Below are positions 1 to 6,091 of a DNA stretch of 7,058 bases, piece after piece. The notes below the pieces were generated by a model that was not told where the DNA came from, searched no databases, and saw only the letters and a program-made list of their open reading frames with translations. How positions within the stretch are numbered: position 1 is the stretch's first letter; each line of letters opens with the position of its first letter. The position numbers and the translations under genes were made by a program. Source of the DNA: Bergeyella zoohelcum (GTDB lineage: Bacteria > Bacteroidota > Bacteroidia > Flavobacteriales > Weeksellaceae); NCBI GenBank assembly GCA_030523905.1, contig JAUNHO010000048.1:1-7058 (forward strand). The letters are read 5' to 3'.

Positions 1-1
1 A

Positions 2-148
2 AAGAAAGTAGTAGCTACCCTAAAAGATGGTTCATCTAAAAAGATGACCAAAGTAGTGAAAATGGTAAAATCTCCTAAGACAGGAGCATACATTTTCGAA
101 GAAAAAGTAATGAATGCAGACGATGTAGATGCTTTCCTAAAAAAGTAA
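2..148 (+). CDS. DUF4295 family small basic protein, 3' part (5' end outside window)
   Basis: The frame opens at the left edge, reads KKVVATLKDGSSKKMTK onward and stops at TAA 146-148, giving 48 residues. The family is about 50 residues long, so probably only the initial Met and one more residue lie outside the window. The protein is lysine-rich with a conserved KSPKTGAYIFEEK core and a C-terminal DDVDAFLKK, which is the signature I recognise as DUF4295, a Bacteroidota-restricted family. In these genomes the gene normally follows the ribosomal protein genes rpmB and rpmG and precedes ftsY; ftsY is indeed downstream here, after an intervening lipoprotein gene. The small size, basic charge and usual ribosomal-gene neighbours suggest a ribosome-associated role, which is inference. 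I have an unverified recollection that a Bacteroidia-specific large-subunit protein has been named bL38 and may be this family. Confidence 0.85.
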   Translation, partial: KKVVATLKDGSSKKMTKVVKMVKSPKTGAYIFEEKVMNADDVDAFLKK

Positions 149-176
149 TCAGCATTAGTTTTTGCTAAATAATAAT

Positions 177-206
177 AAAACCACTCTGTTTTTGAGTGGT
201 TTTTTT
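177..206 (+). terminator. Rho-independent terminator after the DUF4295 gene (copy 1 of a duplicated terminator)
   Basis: The stem is CCACTC (181-186) with GAGTGG (194-199) around the loop TGTTTTT, followed by T200-206. Four A's at 177-180 extend the pairing into the T tract. It lies 28 bp after the DUF4295 stop codon and should end the ribosomal-protein transcript. A 27-bp core (178-204) recurs exactly at 1302-1328. Confidence 0.9.
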
Positions 207-234
207 GTGTATGTAAATATTTTTTTTAATTTTG
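204..234 (+). promoter_or_regulatory. Predicted Bacteroidota promoter for the lipoprotein gene
   Basis: The -33 element TTTG lies at 204-207. Exactly 19 bp later comes TAATTTTG at 227-234, matching the Bacteroidota consensus TTTG-N19-TAnnTTTG at every specified base. The -33 box overlaps the last T's of the upstream terminator, so termination of one unit and initiation of the next are packed together. Transcription would start near 240, leaving a 5' leader of about 160 nt. Confidence 0.65.
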
Positions 235-305
235 ACGAAGATAAATTAATTTAGATCAAATGTAAATTGCAAATAAAGTTAATAATAGGGGTGACTTCCC
301 ATAAG

Positions 306-376
306 GTTGAGTATGTGAAAACGAAAATCAACTTAAAATAATAGAGTAGTTGAGAAAGCGAAAATCAAAAGAGTAG
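306..376 (+). repeat. Imperfect direct repeat in the lipoprotein-gene leader
   Basis: Two copies of the ordered blocks GTTGAG, CGAAAATCAA and AGAGTAG are present. Copy 1 has the blocks at 306-311, 322-331 and 343-349. Copy 2 has them at 349-354, 359-368 and 370-376. Spacers differ in length while the blocks are exact. TCAAC at 328-332 could pair with GTTGA at either 306-310 or 349-353, so alternative hairpins are possible. This could be a protein-binding site, an RNA switch or simply degenerating repeats; the sequence does not decide. Confidence 0.5.
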
Positions 377-401
377 CAATAACCTTCTAAAATTAGATAC
401 A

Positions 402-1277
402 ATGAAAATAGTAAATTTTGTTTTATTAATGTTAGTTGGATTTTTATTCAACTCTTGTTCGAGAGAAGAAGTGATGGAAATTCCTGAAATAACAAATAAG
501 GAAACAATTCTTAAACTTCAAGAATCTGGTGTGAGGGGAATCCCTTTTCCAGAAGGTAGCCAAGCAATTAGAGTGGCTTCAGAGGTAGATATAATGAAAA
601 TTGTACTTCCGAAAGAGGTTTATTTTGTAGTGAAAAATGAAGAAGGGAAGGTTTTTAAAATATCGGAAATAGGTGTGAGATGTAGATGTAGTTTAGGTAG
701 TGGTTGCTCACCTATAAGTGCTATGGGGCAGTATTTCTGTTTGATGAATGATGGTTGTAAGGTATGTTCATCAAAACCTGTGACAGAGGTAACTCCTAAT
801 AGTGGAAAATTTGATGAAAATGTAACGATTGTGGGGGTTATGGATGAAAGAAGAGGTCTGGCGGTGTTTTCAGATAAAAAAGGTCTTTTTTCCACTAATG
901 AAAGTGCAAAACAATATGGTATAACAGAAGACTTTTTTGAATGTAAAGAAGTGAAATCAGCATTAGAAGATTTCTATAATGCTGTATATGGTAATAATAT
1001 TCCTGATTTTATAAAAAATAATACAGGAAAATTACCAAAGGGACATGTATATATAAAGATAGATTTATTTGGTAATAATATTTTGCTACCAACTCCTAAA
1101 TATGATAAAGATGGTTATGAGATGTTTTCTGATGTAGAAGAAATTGATGGAGATATAGGCGAGATAGAAGGGACACTGTGTAGATGCTATAAAGGGAAAG
1201 GATGTACTCTTGGTTCAAAATTTGGAGCTAAGTATTGTGATGCAGGAAAATGTTCTGATTGTGCCTTGAAAAATTAA
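402..1277 (+). CDS. Unrecognised surface-type lipoprotein with two six-cysteine repeats
   Basis: This 291-residue protein belongs to no family I can name. Residues 1-18 form a signal peptide ending in a lipobox (LFNS before Cys19), so it should be processed by signal peptidase II and lipid-anchored. The sequence after the cysteine, SREE, is acidic and could act as a Bacteroidota lipoprotein surface-export signal. Two cysteine clusters share one spacing: C94, C96, C102, C113, C119, C122 and C260, C262, C268, C279, C284, C287, that is C-x-C-x5-C-x10-C-x4/5-C-x2-C. Both contain CRC and a GC at the third cysteine. Each is preceded by a strand-like segment (KEVYFVV near 71; HVYIKI near 215), suggesting a duplicated domain. 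One further Cys is at 181. Disulfides or metal binding are possible. ATG 402 is the only usable start, since the frame is closed at 351-353. Hand-counted lines are about 30% GC, lower than the ftsY core. It is a single-gene unit with its own promoter and terminator. Confidence 0.85.
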   Translation: MKIVNFVLLMLVGFLFNSCSREEVMEIPEITNKETILKLQESGVRGIPFPEGSQAIRVASEVDIMKIVLPKEVYFVVKNEEGKVFKISEIGVRCRCSLGSGCSPISAMGQYFCLMNDGCKVCSSKPVTEVTPNSGKFDENVTIVGVMDERRGLAVFSDKKGLFSTNESAKQYGITEDFFECKEVKSALEDFYNAVYGNNIPDFIKNNTGKLPKGHVYIKIDLFGNNILLPTPKYDKDGYEMFSDVEEIDGDIGEIEGTLCRCYKGKGCTLGSKFGAKYCDAGKCSDCALKN

Positions 1278-1301
1278 TATAATTTTACAAAAAACTGACC
1301 T

Positions 1302-1330
1302 AAACCACTCTGTTTTTGAGTGGTTTTTGT
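1302..1330 (+). terminator. Rho-independent terminator after the lipoprotein gene (copy 2 of the duplicated terminator)
   Basis: The stem is CCACTC (1305-1310) with GAGTGG (1318-1323), again around the loop TGTTTTT, then five T's. It starts 24 bp after the lipoprotein stop codon. Bases 1302-1328 are identical to 178-204, loop included. Confidence 0.88.
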
Positions 1331-1339
1331 TTATATTTG
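1309..1339 (+). promoter_or_regulatory. Candidate ftsY promoter
   Basis: TATATTTG at 1332-1339 is a full match to the -7 consensus TAnnTTTG. At exactly 19 bp spacing upstream lies TCTG (1309-1312), one mismatch from TTTG. The -33 box would fall inside the terminator stem. The predicted transcript start, near 1346, gives an ftsY leader of about 30 nt. An alternative is TTTG 1336-1339 with TAATTTTC 1361-1368, which would make a nearly leaderless message. Confidence 0.4.
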
Positions 1340-1374
1340 TGCCTTAAAATATTTTCTAATTAATTTTCACAGAG

Positions 1375-2331
1375 ATGAGTTGGTTCAAAAAATTATTTAA
1401 TAAAGAGGAAAAAGAATCTTTGGATAAAGGCTTGGAGAAGTCTAGCCAAGGTTTTTTTGAGAAGATAACCAAAGCCGTAGTAGGAAAAAGTAAAGTAGAT
1501 GATGAGGTTTTAGATGATTTGGAGGAAGTCCTTATTGCTTCCGATGTAGGTGCATCTACTACAATTAAAATCATTCAGAGGATAGAAGAACGCGTTGCTA
1601 GAGATAAATATGTCGGAACCGATGAACTGGATAAAATTCTCCGTGAGGAAATCAAAGCCTTACTTCTTGAAAATCGGCATATTAGAACTGGGAATGTAGA
1701 TGAGACCAAAAAGCCGTTTGTAATAATGGTGGTAGGGGTGAATGGCGTTGGCAAGACCACCACAATAGGAAAACTAGCCCATCAGTTCAAATCTCAGGGG
1801 AAGAAAGTAGTGCTTGGTGCGGCGGATACTTTCCGTGCGGCGGCGGTAGATCAGTTGGTGATTTGGAGTGAGCGTGTCGGCGTTCCTATCGTAAAGCAAG
1901 GTATGGGGGCAGACCCCGCTTCTGTGGCGTTTGATACCGTGCAAAGTGCCGTAGCACAAGATGCCGATGTGGTCATAATAGACACTGCGGGAAGGCTTCA
2001 CAATAAGATTAATCTGATGAATGAACTCTCCAAGATAAAACGCGTGATGCAGAAGGTGATTCCAGATGCTCCGCACGAGATTTTATTGGTTTTAGATGGC
2101 TCTACTGGGCAGAATGCTTTTGAACAGGCTAAACAATTTACCGCAGCTACGGAGGTGAATGCCTTGGCTGTTACCAAACTAGATGGTACAGCGAAAGGTG
2201 GCGTGGTGATAGGGATTTCAGACCAGTTCAAAATTCCTGTAAAATACATAGGCGTGGGCGAAAAAATGACGGATTTGCAACTCTTCAATGGAGAGGAATT
2301 TGTGGATAGTTTTTTTACGAAGAGAAAATAA
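1375..2331 (+). CDS. ftsY: Signal recognition particle receptor FtsY (SRP-family GTPase)
   Basis: FtsY is the membrane-associated docking GTPase that receives SRP-ribosome complexes and passes nascent membrane proteins to SecYEG. The 318-residue protein has an N-terminal helical region (about 1-100) starting MSWFKKLF, an amphipathic, basic start suited to membrane contact. The NG domain follows: P-loop GVNGVGKT (121-128), DTFRAAAVDQL (151-161), DTAGR (203-207), TKLDG (267-271) and the closing GVGEKMTDLQLF (293-304). All GTPase motifs are intact. The long acidic A domain of E. coli FtsY is absent, as expected in this phylum. The start is fixed because TAA at 1357-1359 closes the frame upstream. 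GC is clearly higher in the GTPase core than in the preceding lipoprotein gene. It is followed by a terminator shared with the convergent sppA. Confidence 0.98.
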   Translation: MSWFKKLFNKEEKESLDKGLEKSSQGFFEKITKAVVGKSKVDDEVLDDLEEVLIASDVGASTTIKIIQRIEERVARDKYVGTDELDKILREEIKALLLENRHIRTGNVDETKKPFVIMVVGVNGVGKTTTIGKLAHQFKSQGKKVVLGAADTFRAAAVDQLVIWSERVGVPIVKQGMGADPASVAFDTVQSAVAQDADVVIIDTAGRLHNKINLMNELSKIKRVMQKVIPDAPHEILLVLDGSTGQNAFEQAKQFTAATEVNALAVTKLDGTAKGGVVIGISDQFKIPVKYIGVGEKMTDLQLFNGEEFVDSFFTKRK

Positions 2332-2361
2332 AGGTTATTCTAGTTTATTAGATAAATAATA

Positions 2362-2390
2362 AAAATCCCAACTGATAAAGTTGGGATTTT
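2362..2390. terminator. Bidirectional terminator between convergent ftsY and sppA
   Basis: A perfect 11-bp stem is formed by AAAATCCCAAC (2362-2372) and GTTGGGATTTT (2380-2390) around the loop TGATAAA. Read on the plus strand it ends in a T run for ftsY. Read on the minus strand the A-rich flank (2358-2365) supplies a U run for sppA, whose stop codon is at 2396-2398. One hairpin therefore serves both genes. Confidence 0.9.
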
Positions 2391-2395
2391 GTTTG

Positions 2396-4150
2396 CTATT
2401 TCAGGGAAACGCGGTACTCGGTTTCCATCATTATTTGGTTTTTATCTTTAAGTTTAGAGATATTTTTGAAAACTTTATAATGCTCTTCGCCCAGTTGATG
2501 TTTTAGTATTTTTGCAGAGATGGTTTCCTCATCGTAGGTCATAAATAGCTCATCAAACAAGGAAAGTTCCTCTGGATAAGACTTTACGCTGTAAGATTTC
2601 AGTTGGGTTTTGTTGGCTGCAAATCCTACGGCATCGTGCAAAGTTCCCAGTTCATCTACCAAACCAATGCTTTTCGCACGGCTACCAGACCAAACTCTAC
2701 CACCACCGATTTCATCTACTTGGTTGAACGATTTTTTTCTGCCTTGTGCCACAAAATTGACAAATCTTTGGTAGGTTCCTACCACGCTTTTAGAAATCAT
2801 TTCTTTACCGATTGGGTTTAGTCCATTCAATCGCGAGTAGTAATCTGCACCTTCATTGGTTTTTACAACATCGTTGGTAATTCCGTGGTTTTCTGCCAAT
2901 TTTTTAGCGCTCGGAAGCGTACCGAAAACGCCTATGGAACCTGTAATGGTATTCGGTTCGGAGTAGATTTTGTCGGCCGCCATAGCGATGTAGTAGCCTC
3001 CAGAAGCGGCGTAATCTCCAAAGGAAATAATGAGCGGTTTCTTCTTTTTCAGTTCTTGAAGTTCAAACAAGATTTCATCGGAAGCATTGGCACTTCCACC
3101 AGGTGAATTGATACGGAACACCACCGCTTTTACATTGTCATCGTCTTTCAAATCTCTGATGTATTTGATGTATTTTTCGGAATAAATATCAGAATATTCA
3201 TCGCCAGAATGGATTTCTCCACTAGCATAAAGCACGGCAATTTCTTTTTCTTCTTCCTTTTCTTCCAAGGTTTCAGCATACGAAGCCAAAGAAATTTTAT
3301 TAATTTTTTCACCTTTTTCTACGCCTAGTTTGGTTCTTATAATATCATCGTATTCGGATTTTTGTAGAAGTTTATCGGCTAGACCATACTTTATAGTATT
3401 CTGCGGAATGATGCCATATAGGCTATCTACTACGGTCTTGAATTGCGTGTCGTTTATCTTTCTAGAAGCAGCAATTTTAGTGGAAACTTTCCCCCAAATG
3501 TCATTGAGTAAGACGGATAGTTGTTCTTCGTTTTCAGGTGAAATGTGATTAGAAAGATATGGTTCTACGGCAGCTTTGAATTTTCCGTGACGAATAACCT
3601 CCATTTCTACGCCATATTTATCAAAGAAATCTTTGAAGAATACCACTTGTTGGGAGAGACCTTTCAGCTCTATTCCACCAGCTGGGTGAAGGAAGTATTG
3701 GTCTGCCACCGAGCCTAAATAATAGGACGGCTGGGAAACGATATTCCCGTATGAATAGACGAATTTTCCACTTTTCTTGAAGTCTTCCAAAGCATTACGA
3801 AGGTCATCAAAATGGGTAATTCCAGCCTCTAGATTATCAGCTTCTATACTAATTCCTTTGATGTTTTTATCGTTTTTAGCGGCCTTTATTGCCTCTATTA
3901 CATCATATATAAGTACTTTCTTTGGAGGATTTTTTTGGGGGATAAAACTATCTTCTCGGTCATCGGTTGGGGCATCTATTATTTGCAGTTTGGAATCTAT
4001 TACCAATACCGAATTGTTCTTTATTTCTGTTTTTTCATCTCCGCTCATACTCGCAATAGCGATGAAGAAAATGAAAAAGACGAAAAAAATAACGCCCATA
4101 ATCATAATTGCAACTATATTTGCAAAAACATTTTTAAGAAAACTTTTCAT
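2396..4150 (-). CDS. sppA: Signal peptide peptidase SppA, long (67K) type, S49 family
   Basis: SppA is an inner-membrane serine protease that cuts signal peptides released after secretion. At 584 residues it is close to the long two-domain form of E. coli (about 618). One N-terminal membrane anchor (roughly residues 8-34, rich in Ile/Phe/Val) precedes the periplasmic part. The first S49 domain holds RHGKFKAAVEP, whose K192 matches the E. coli general-base Lys209. The second holds INSPGGSA (348-354) and DYAASGGYY (379-387), with S383 as the nucleophile matching Ser409. The Ser/Lys dyad is therefore complete and split between the two halves as in active enzymes. A charged linker (EEKEEEKE, 296-303) separates the halves. 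The ATG at 4148-4150 sits directly before the hydrophobic anchor. The gene diverges from folK and converges on ftsY. Confidence 0.97.
   Translation of the reverse strand: MKSFLKNVFANIVAIMIMGVIFFVFFIFFIAIASMSGDEKTEIKNNSVLVIDSKLQIIDAPTDDREDSFIPQKNPPKKVLIYDVIEAIKAAKNDKNIKGISIEADNLEAGITHFDDLRNALEDFKKSGKFVYSYGNIVSQPSYYLGSVADQYFLHPAGGIELKGLSQQVVFFKDFFDKYGVEMEVIRHGKFKAAVEPYLSNHISPENEEQLSVLLNDIWGKVSTKIAASRKINDTQFKTVVDSLYGIIPQNTIKYGLADKLLQKSEYDDIIRTKLGVEKGEKINKISLASYAETLEEKEEEKEIAVLYASGEIHSGDEYSDIYSEKYIKYIRDLKDDDNVKAVVFRINSPGGSANASDEILFELQELKKKKPLIISFGDYAASGGYYIAMAADKIYSEPNTITGSIGVFGTLPSAKKLAENHGITNDVVKTNEGADYYSRLNGLNPIGKEMISKSVVGTYQRFVNFVAQGRKKSFNQVDEIGGGRVWSGSRAKSIGLVDELGTLHDAVGFAANKTQLKSYSVKSYPEELSLFDELFMTYDEETISAKILKHQLGEEHYKVFKNISKLKDKNQIMMETEYRVSLK
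4115..4122 (+). promoter_or_regulatory. Candidate folK -7 element inside the sppA coding start
   Basis: TATATTTG on the plus strand matches TAnnTTTG and would start transcription about 54 nt before the folK ATG. No TTTG or TTG is found at 17-23 bp upstream, so only half of the promoter is visible. Confidence 0.3.
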
Positions 4151-4181
4151 ATATATAATTAATTAAAAGAATTAGAATACT

Positions 4182-4595
4182 ATGCAACTACAAACCGCGG
4201 TTTTATTGCTGGGGACAAATATAGGAAATAAAGTGCAAAATATAGAAACCGCCATTCAATATATTGAAAAAGAGATAGGAGAGATAAAAAAAAAGACTGA
4301 AATTTTAGAAACTAAACCTGTAGAATTTGTCAGTCAAAATATTTTTTATAATTTTGCAACCATTATTGAAACTCATCTATCTCCTATAGCTCTGTTAAAA
4401 AAGATAAAAGAAATAGAGCAAAAAATGGGTAGAATGCAGGATTCAAGGGCGTTAGATGGCTATGCGGATAGAGTAATGGATATAGATATTGTCAGTTACT
4501 CTAATGTTTGTTATAAGTCTGATAGGCTTGGAATTCCGCATAGGAAGCATCTTTTTGAGAGGGAATTCTCAAAAGAATTATTAAGAATGTTATAA
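4182..4595 (+). CDS. folK: 2-amino-4-hydroxy-6-hydroxymethyldihydropteridine pyrophosphokinase (HPPK)
   Basis: FolK transfers pyrophosphate from ATP to 6-hydroxymethyl-7,8-dihydropterin, the step before dihydropteroate synthase in folate synthesis; it is cytoplasmic. The 137-residue protein shows the family order: LLLGTNIGN (8-16) at the N terminus, FYNFATIIET (55-64) for the pterin pocket, EQKMGR (79-84), DRVMDIDIV (96-104) with the two magnesium-binding aspartates D100 and D102, and IPHRKHLFEREF (118-129) with the conserved His120 and Arg127. It is shorter than E. coli FolK (159 residues) because it ends soon after the EREF motif; all recognisable catalytic motifs are present, so I read this as a lineage-typical short form. 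It lies divergent from sppA with 31 bp between starts and 15 bp before an ompA-family gene, perhaps co-transcribed with it. Confidence 0.94.
   Translation: MQLQTAVLLLGTNIGNKVQNIETAIQYIEKEIGEIKKKTEILETKPVEFVSQNIFYNFATIIETHLSPIALLKKIKEIEQKMGRMQDSRALDGYADRVMDIDIVSYSNVCYKSDRLGIPHRKHLFEREFSKELLRML
4216..4223 (-). promoter_or_regulatory. Candidate sppA -7 element inside the folK coding start
   Basis: The minus strand reads TATATTTG here (plus strand CAAATATA), a full match to TAnnTTTG located about 65 bp upstream of the sppA ATG. A -33 box at the usual distance is not apparent. Its position mirrors the candidate folK element at 4115-4122. Confidence 0.3.
4553..4574 (+). other. Hairpin at the folK-ompA junction, without a T tract
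   Basis: TTTTGAGA (4553-4560) and TCTCAAAA (4567-4574) form a perfect 8-bp stem around the six-base loop GGGAAT, inside the last codons of folK. No T run follows on either strand, so it is not a normal terminator. It could be an RNA processing or stability element between a low-demand gene and a presumably abundant outer membrane protein gene, or a chance palindrome. Confidence 0.35.
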
Positions 4596-4610
4596 TATAA
4601 AACATAAAGT

Positions 4611-6083
4611 ATGAAATTAGGTTTATTAGTAGCGATGTCTCTGCCTGCCGTAATCTATGCGCAGCAAGACTCGGTAGCAGTGGCTTCGGATAATAATGAG
4701 TATCCGAACACTTTTACATCTTGGTCTAAAGATGTAAAGCGTTTTACAAAAGACGAGAAACGCTTCAATGACTGGGCTATCTCTTTCGGAGGTGGTGCGG
4801 CGTTTTTGGCACACGGAGACCTTACTTCTTTCCACGGAAATAAGGCGAACTGGGGGTGGAATGGCTATATTAGTTTAGATAAGCAGATTACACACGCATT
4901 TGGTTTGATGCTACAATACCAAATGGGAGAAACGCACCAGAAAGGACAACTTCCAGGGGCGGCAGGTCAGTTGGCAGGAGTAGCTACTGCTTGGACTAAA
5001 TTTAGACAAGTTAATCTCTTAGCAGATGTTAATTTCTCTAATTTGTTCAGACGAGTAGATAATAAATCTCCATACAGATGGGCTCTTCACGGATATGCTG
5101 GTATAGGTTTACAAGGGTATGATACATATCTTACAGATGCTAACTATAGAGGAAGATATCCAGAGAGAGTAGATCAAAATCTTGATGTTGCTTCATTCTT
5201 CTATCAAGGAGGTATAGGTCTTAAATACAAGCTTTCAAGAAGAGTAGATATTGAAGCTAGAACAATGTATATCATCTCTGGTGACGAGGAATTTGATGGT
5301 GGTGGCTGGACTAGAACCGAAGGTTTGGCAACGGCTAACTATAACTTGATAAATGATACTTATAGTGATAACTTATGGACTGTTAACCTTGGTTTCAGCG
5401 TAAAACTAGGTAAGCATTTGTCTCATTTAGCTTGGCACGACCCACTACAAAATGCTTATTATAAGGTAAATCTTTTGAAAGATGCTCAGCCAGAAGGTCT
5501 AGTATGTGAGAAAGGAGATAAAGATAATGATGGTGTATGTGATGATTGGGATAGACAGCTAGATACCCCAGCGGGAGCTAGAGTAGATGGAGCGGGCGTA
5601 GCATTGGATACTGATTTAGATGGAGTTATAGACTTGTATGACAAGTGTGTAACAGTACCTGGCCCAGTAGATAACCAAGGATGCCCTACAACACCAGTTG
5701 TGAATATAGCAGAGAGCATAGAGGCAGTAAATAAGAATTTTGAGGGGATAGAGTTTGCATTGAATAGTGATGTTATCCGTCCTACATCATATTCTAAGTT
5801 GGACAACGCAGTAGCAGTAATCAAGACCTTGAATCAGAATGATAAGTTTTTGGTAATTGGAGCTACAGATACGAGAGCATCAGCGGAATACAACTTGAAG
5901 TTATCACAGCGTAGAGCCAATGCAGTAGTGAAGTACTTGGTAGATAGAGGTGTATCTTCAAGTATGTTGGAAGCAGAGGGTAGAGGAAAGACAGACCTTA
6001 AATATCCTGAGTGCGAACCAGCAACAAAATGCCCAGAGTGGAAAAACGAAGCTAATAGAAGGGTATACTTTAAACAAAAATAA
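4611..6083 (+). CDS. OmpA-family outer membrane protein with TSP3 calcium repeats (paralogue 1)
   Basis: OmpA-type proteins sit in the outer membrane as a small beta-barrel and bind peptidoglycan through a periplasmic domain. This 490-residue protein has a short signal peptide (cleavage predicted after IYA, residue 17), a conserved YPNTFTSWSKDV segment (31-42), and a probable eight-stranded barrel (about 55-270). TSP3/EF-hand-like calcium repeats follow, with ligand aspartates in DKDNDGVCD (303-311) and DTDLDGVID (333-341) and cysteine pairs C299/C310 and C346/C358. A linker leads to a complete OmpA C-terminal domain (about 375-490): FALNSDVI, GATDTRAS, then LSQRRANAV. D420 and R435 are 15 residues apart, like the diaminopimelate-binding pair of Acinetobacter OmpA; GATD replaces the usual GHTD. 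C468 and C474 lie in a short insertion near the end. In-frame TAA at 4605-4607 fixes the start. I saw no good promoter directly upstream. The next gene, 8 bp on, is a paralogue. Confidence 0.95.
   Translation: MKLGLLVAMSLPAVIYAQQDSVAVASDNNEYPNTFTSWSKDVKRFTKDEKRFNDWAISFGGGAAFLAHGDLTSFHGNKANWGWNGYISLDKQITHAFGLMLQYQMGETHQKGQLPGAAGQLAGVATAWTKFRQVNLLADVNFSNLFRRVDNKSPYRWALHGYAGIGLQGYDTYLTDANYRGRYPERVDQNLDVASFFYQGGIGLKYKLSRRVDIEARTMYIISGDEEFDGGGWTRTEGLATANYNLINDTYSDNLWTVNLGFSVKLGKHLSHLAWHDPLQNAYYKVNLLKDAQPEGLVCEKGDKDNDGVCDDWDRQLDTPAGARVDGAGVALDTDLDGVIDLYDKCVTVPGPVDNQGCPTTPVVNIAESIEAVNKNFEGIEFALNSDVIRPTSYSKLDNAVAVIKTLNQNDKFLVIGATDTRASAEYNLKLSQRRANAVVKYLVDRGVSSSMLEAEGRGKTDLKYPECEPATKCPEWKNEANRRVYFKQK
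5501..5571 (+). repeat. Near-identical tract shared by the two ompA genes (copy 1)
   Basis: This 71-nt tract matches 6988-7058 with two mismatches (at 5508 and 5516), and its last 55 nt (5517-5571) are identical, synonymous positions included. It encodes the first TSP3 repeat. Because the window ends at 7058, the true length of the match is unknown. Confidence 0.9.
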
Positions 6084-6091
6084 AAAACAAG

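Larger units (their letters stand above)
149..401. other. Intergenic region between DUF4295 and the lipoprotein gene
   Basis: This 253-bp stretch contains, in order, a terminator (177-206), a Bacteroidota-type promoter (204-234) and a leader of roughly 160 nt with imperfect direct repeats (306-376). No convincing gene is present. The longest plausible mini-ORF, from GTG 291 to TAA 339-341, has 16 codons, an unusual start and no recognisable product. Confidence 0.7.

Noticed and set aside
288..300. Short GGG...CCC hairpin around TGACTT in the leader
   Set aside because: Only three base pairs form, with no extension, so it is too weak to report as a structure.
291..341. Possible 16-codon leader peptide starting at GTG 291 before the lipoprotein gene
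   Set aside because: It has a non-ATG start, no conservation evidence and a composition typical of random AT-rich DNA. It does not show clustered codons of one amino acid as attenuation leaders do.
620..895. 91-codon open frame on the minus strand inside the lipoprotein gene
   Set aside because: It lies wholly opposite a gene with a signal peptide, lipobox and cysteine repeats, and its product has no recognisable features.
1774..2288. Two overlapping minus-strand open frames opposite ftsY
   Set aside because: They are opposite a fully motif-bearing FtsY; overlapping frames of this kind are a by-product of its codon composition.
3777..4166. 129-codon plus-strand frame with an apparently hydrophobic tail opposite the sppA start
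   Set aside because: The hydrophobic stretch mirrors the SppA membrane anchor on the other strand. SppA is complete and in family, so this is a shadow.
4182..4595. folK as a truncated pseudogene because it is shorter than the E. coli protein
   Set aside because: All family motifs, including the DxD metal site and the final PH...EREF block, are present, and the short C-terminal tail is plausible for this lineage.
4591..4596. TATAAT just before the ompA start, like a sigma-70 -10 box
   Set aside because: Bacteroidota promoters use TAnnTTTG rather than TATAAT, no partner -35 or -33 box lies at a fitting distance, and the match overlaps the folK stop codon in AT-rich sequence.
5486..5824. 112-codon minus-strand frame opposite the TSP3 region of ompA
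   Set aside because: It is a shadow of the Asp-rich repeats, with no independent start context or recognisable product.
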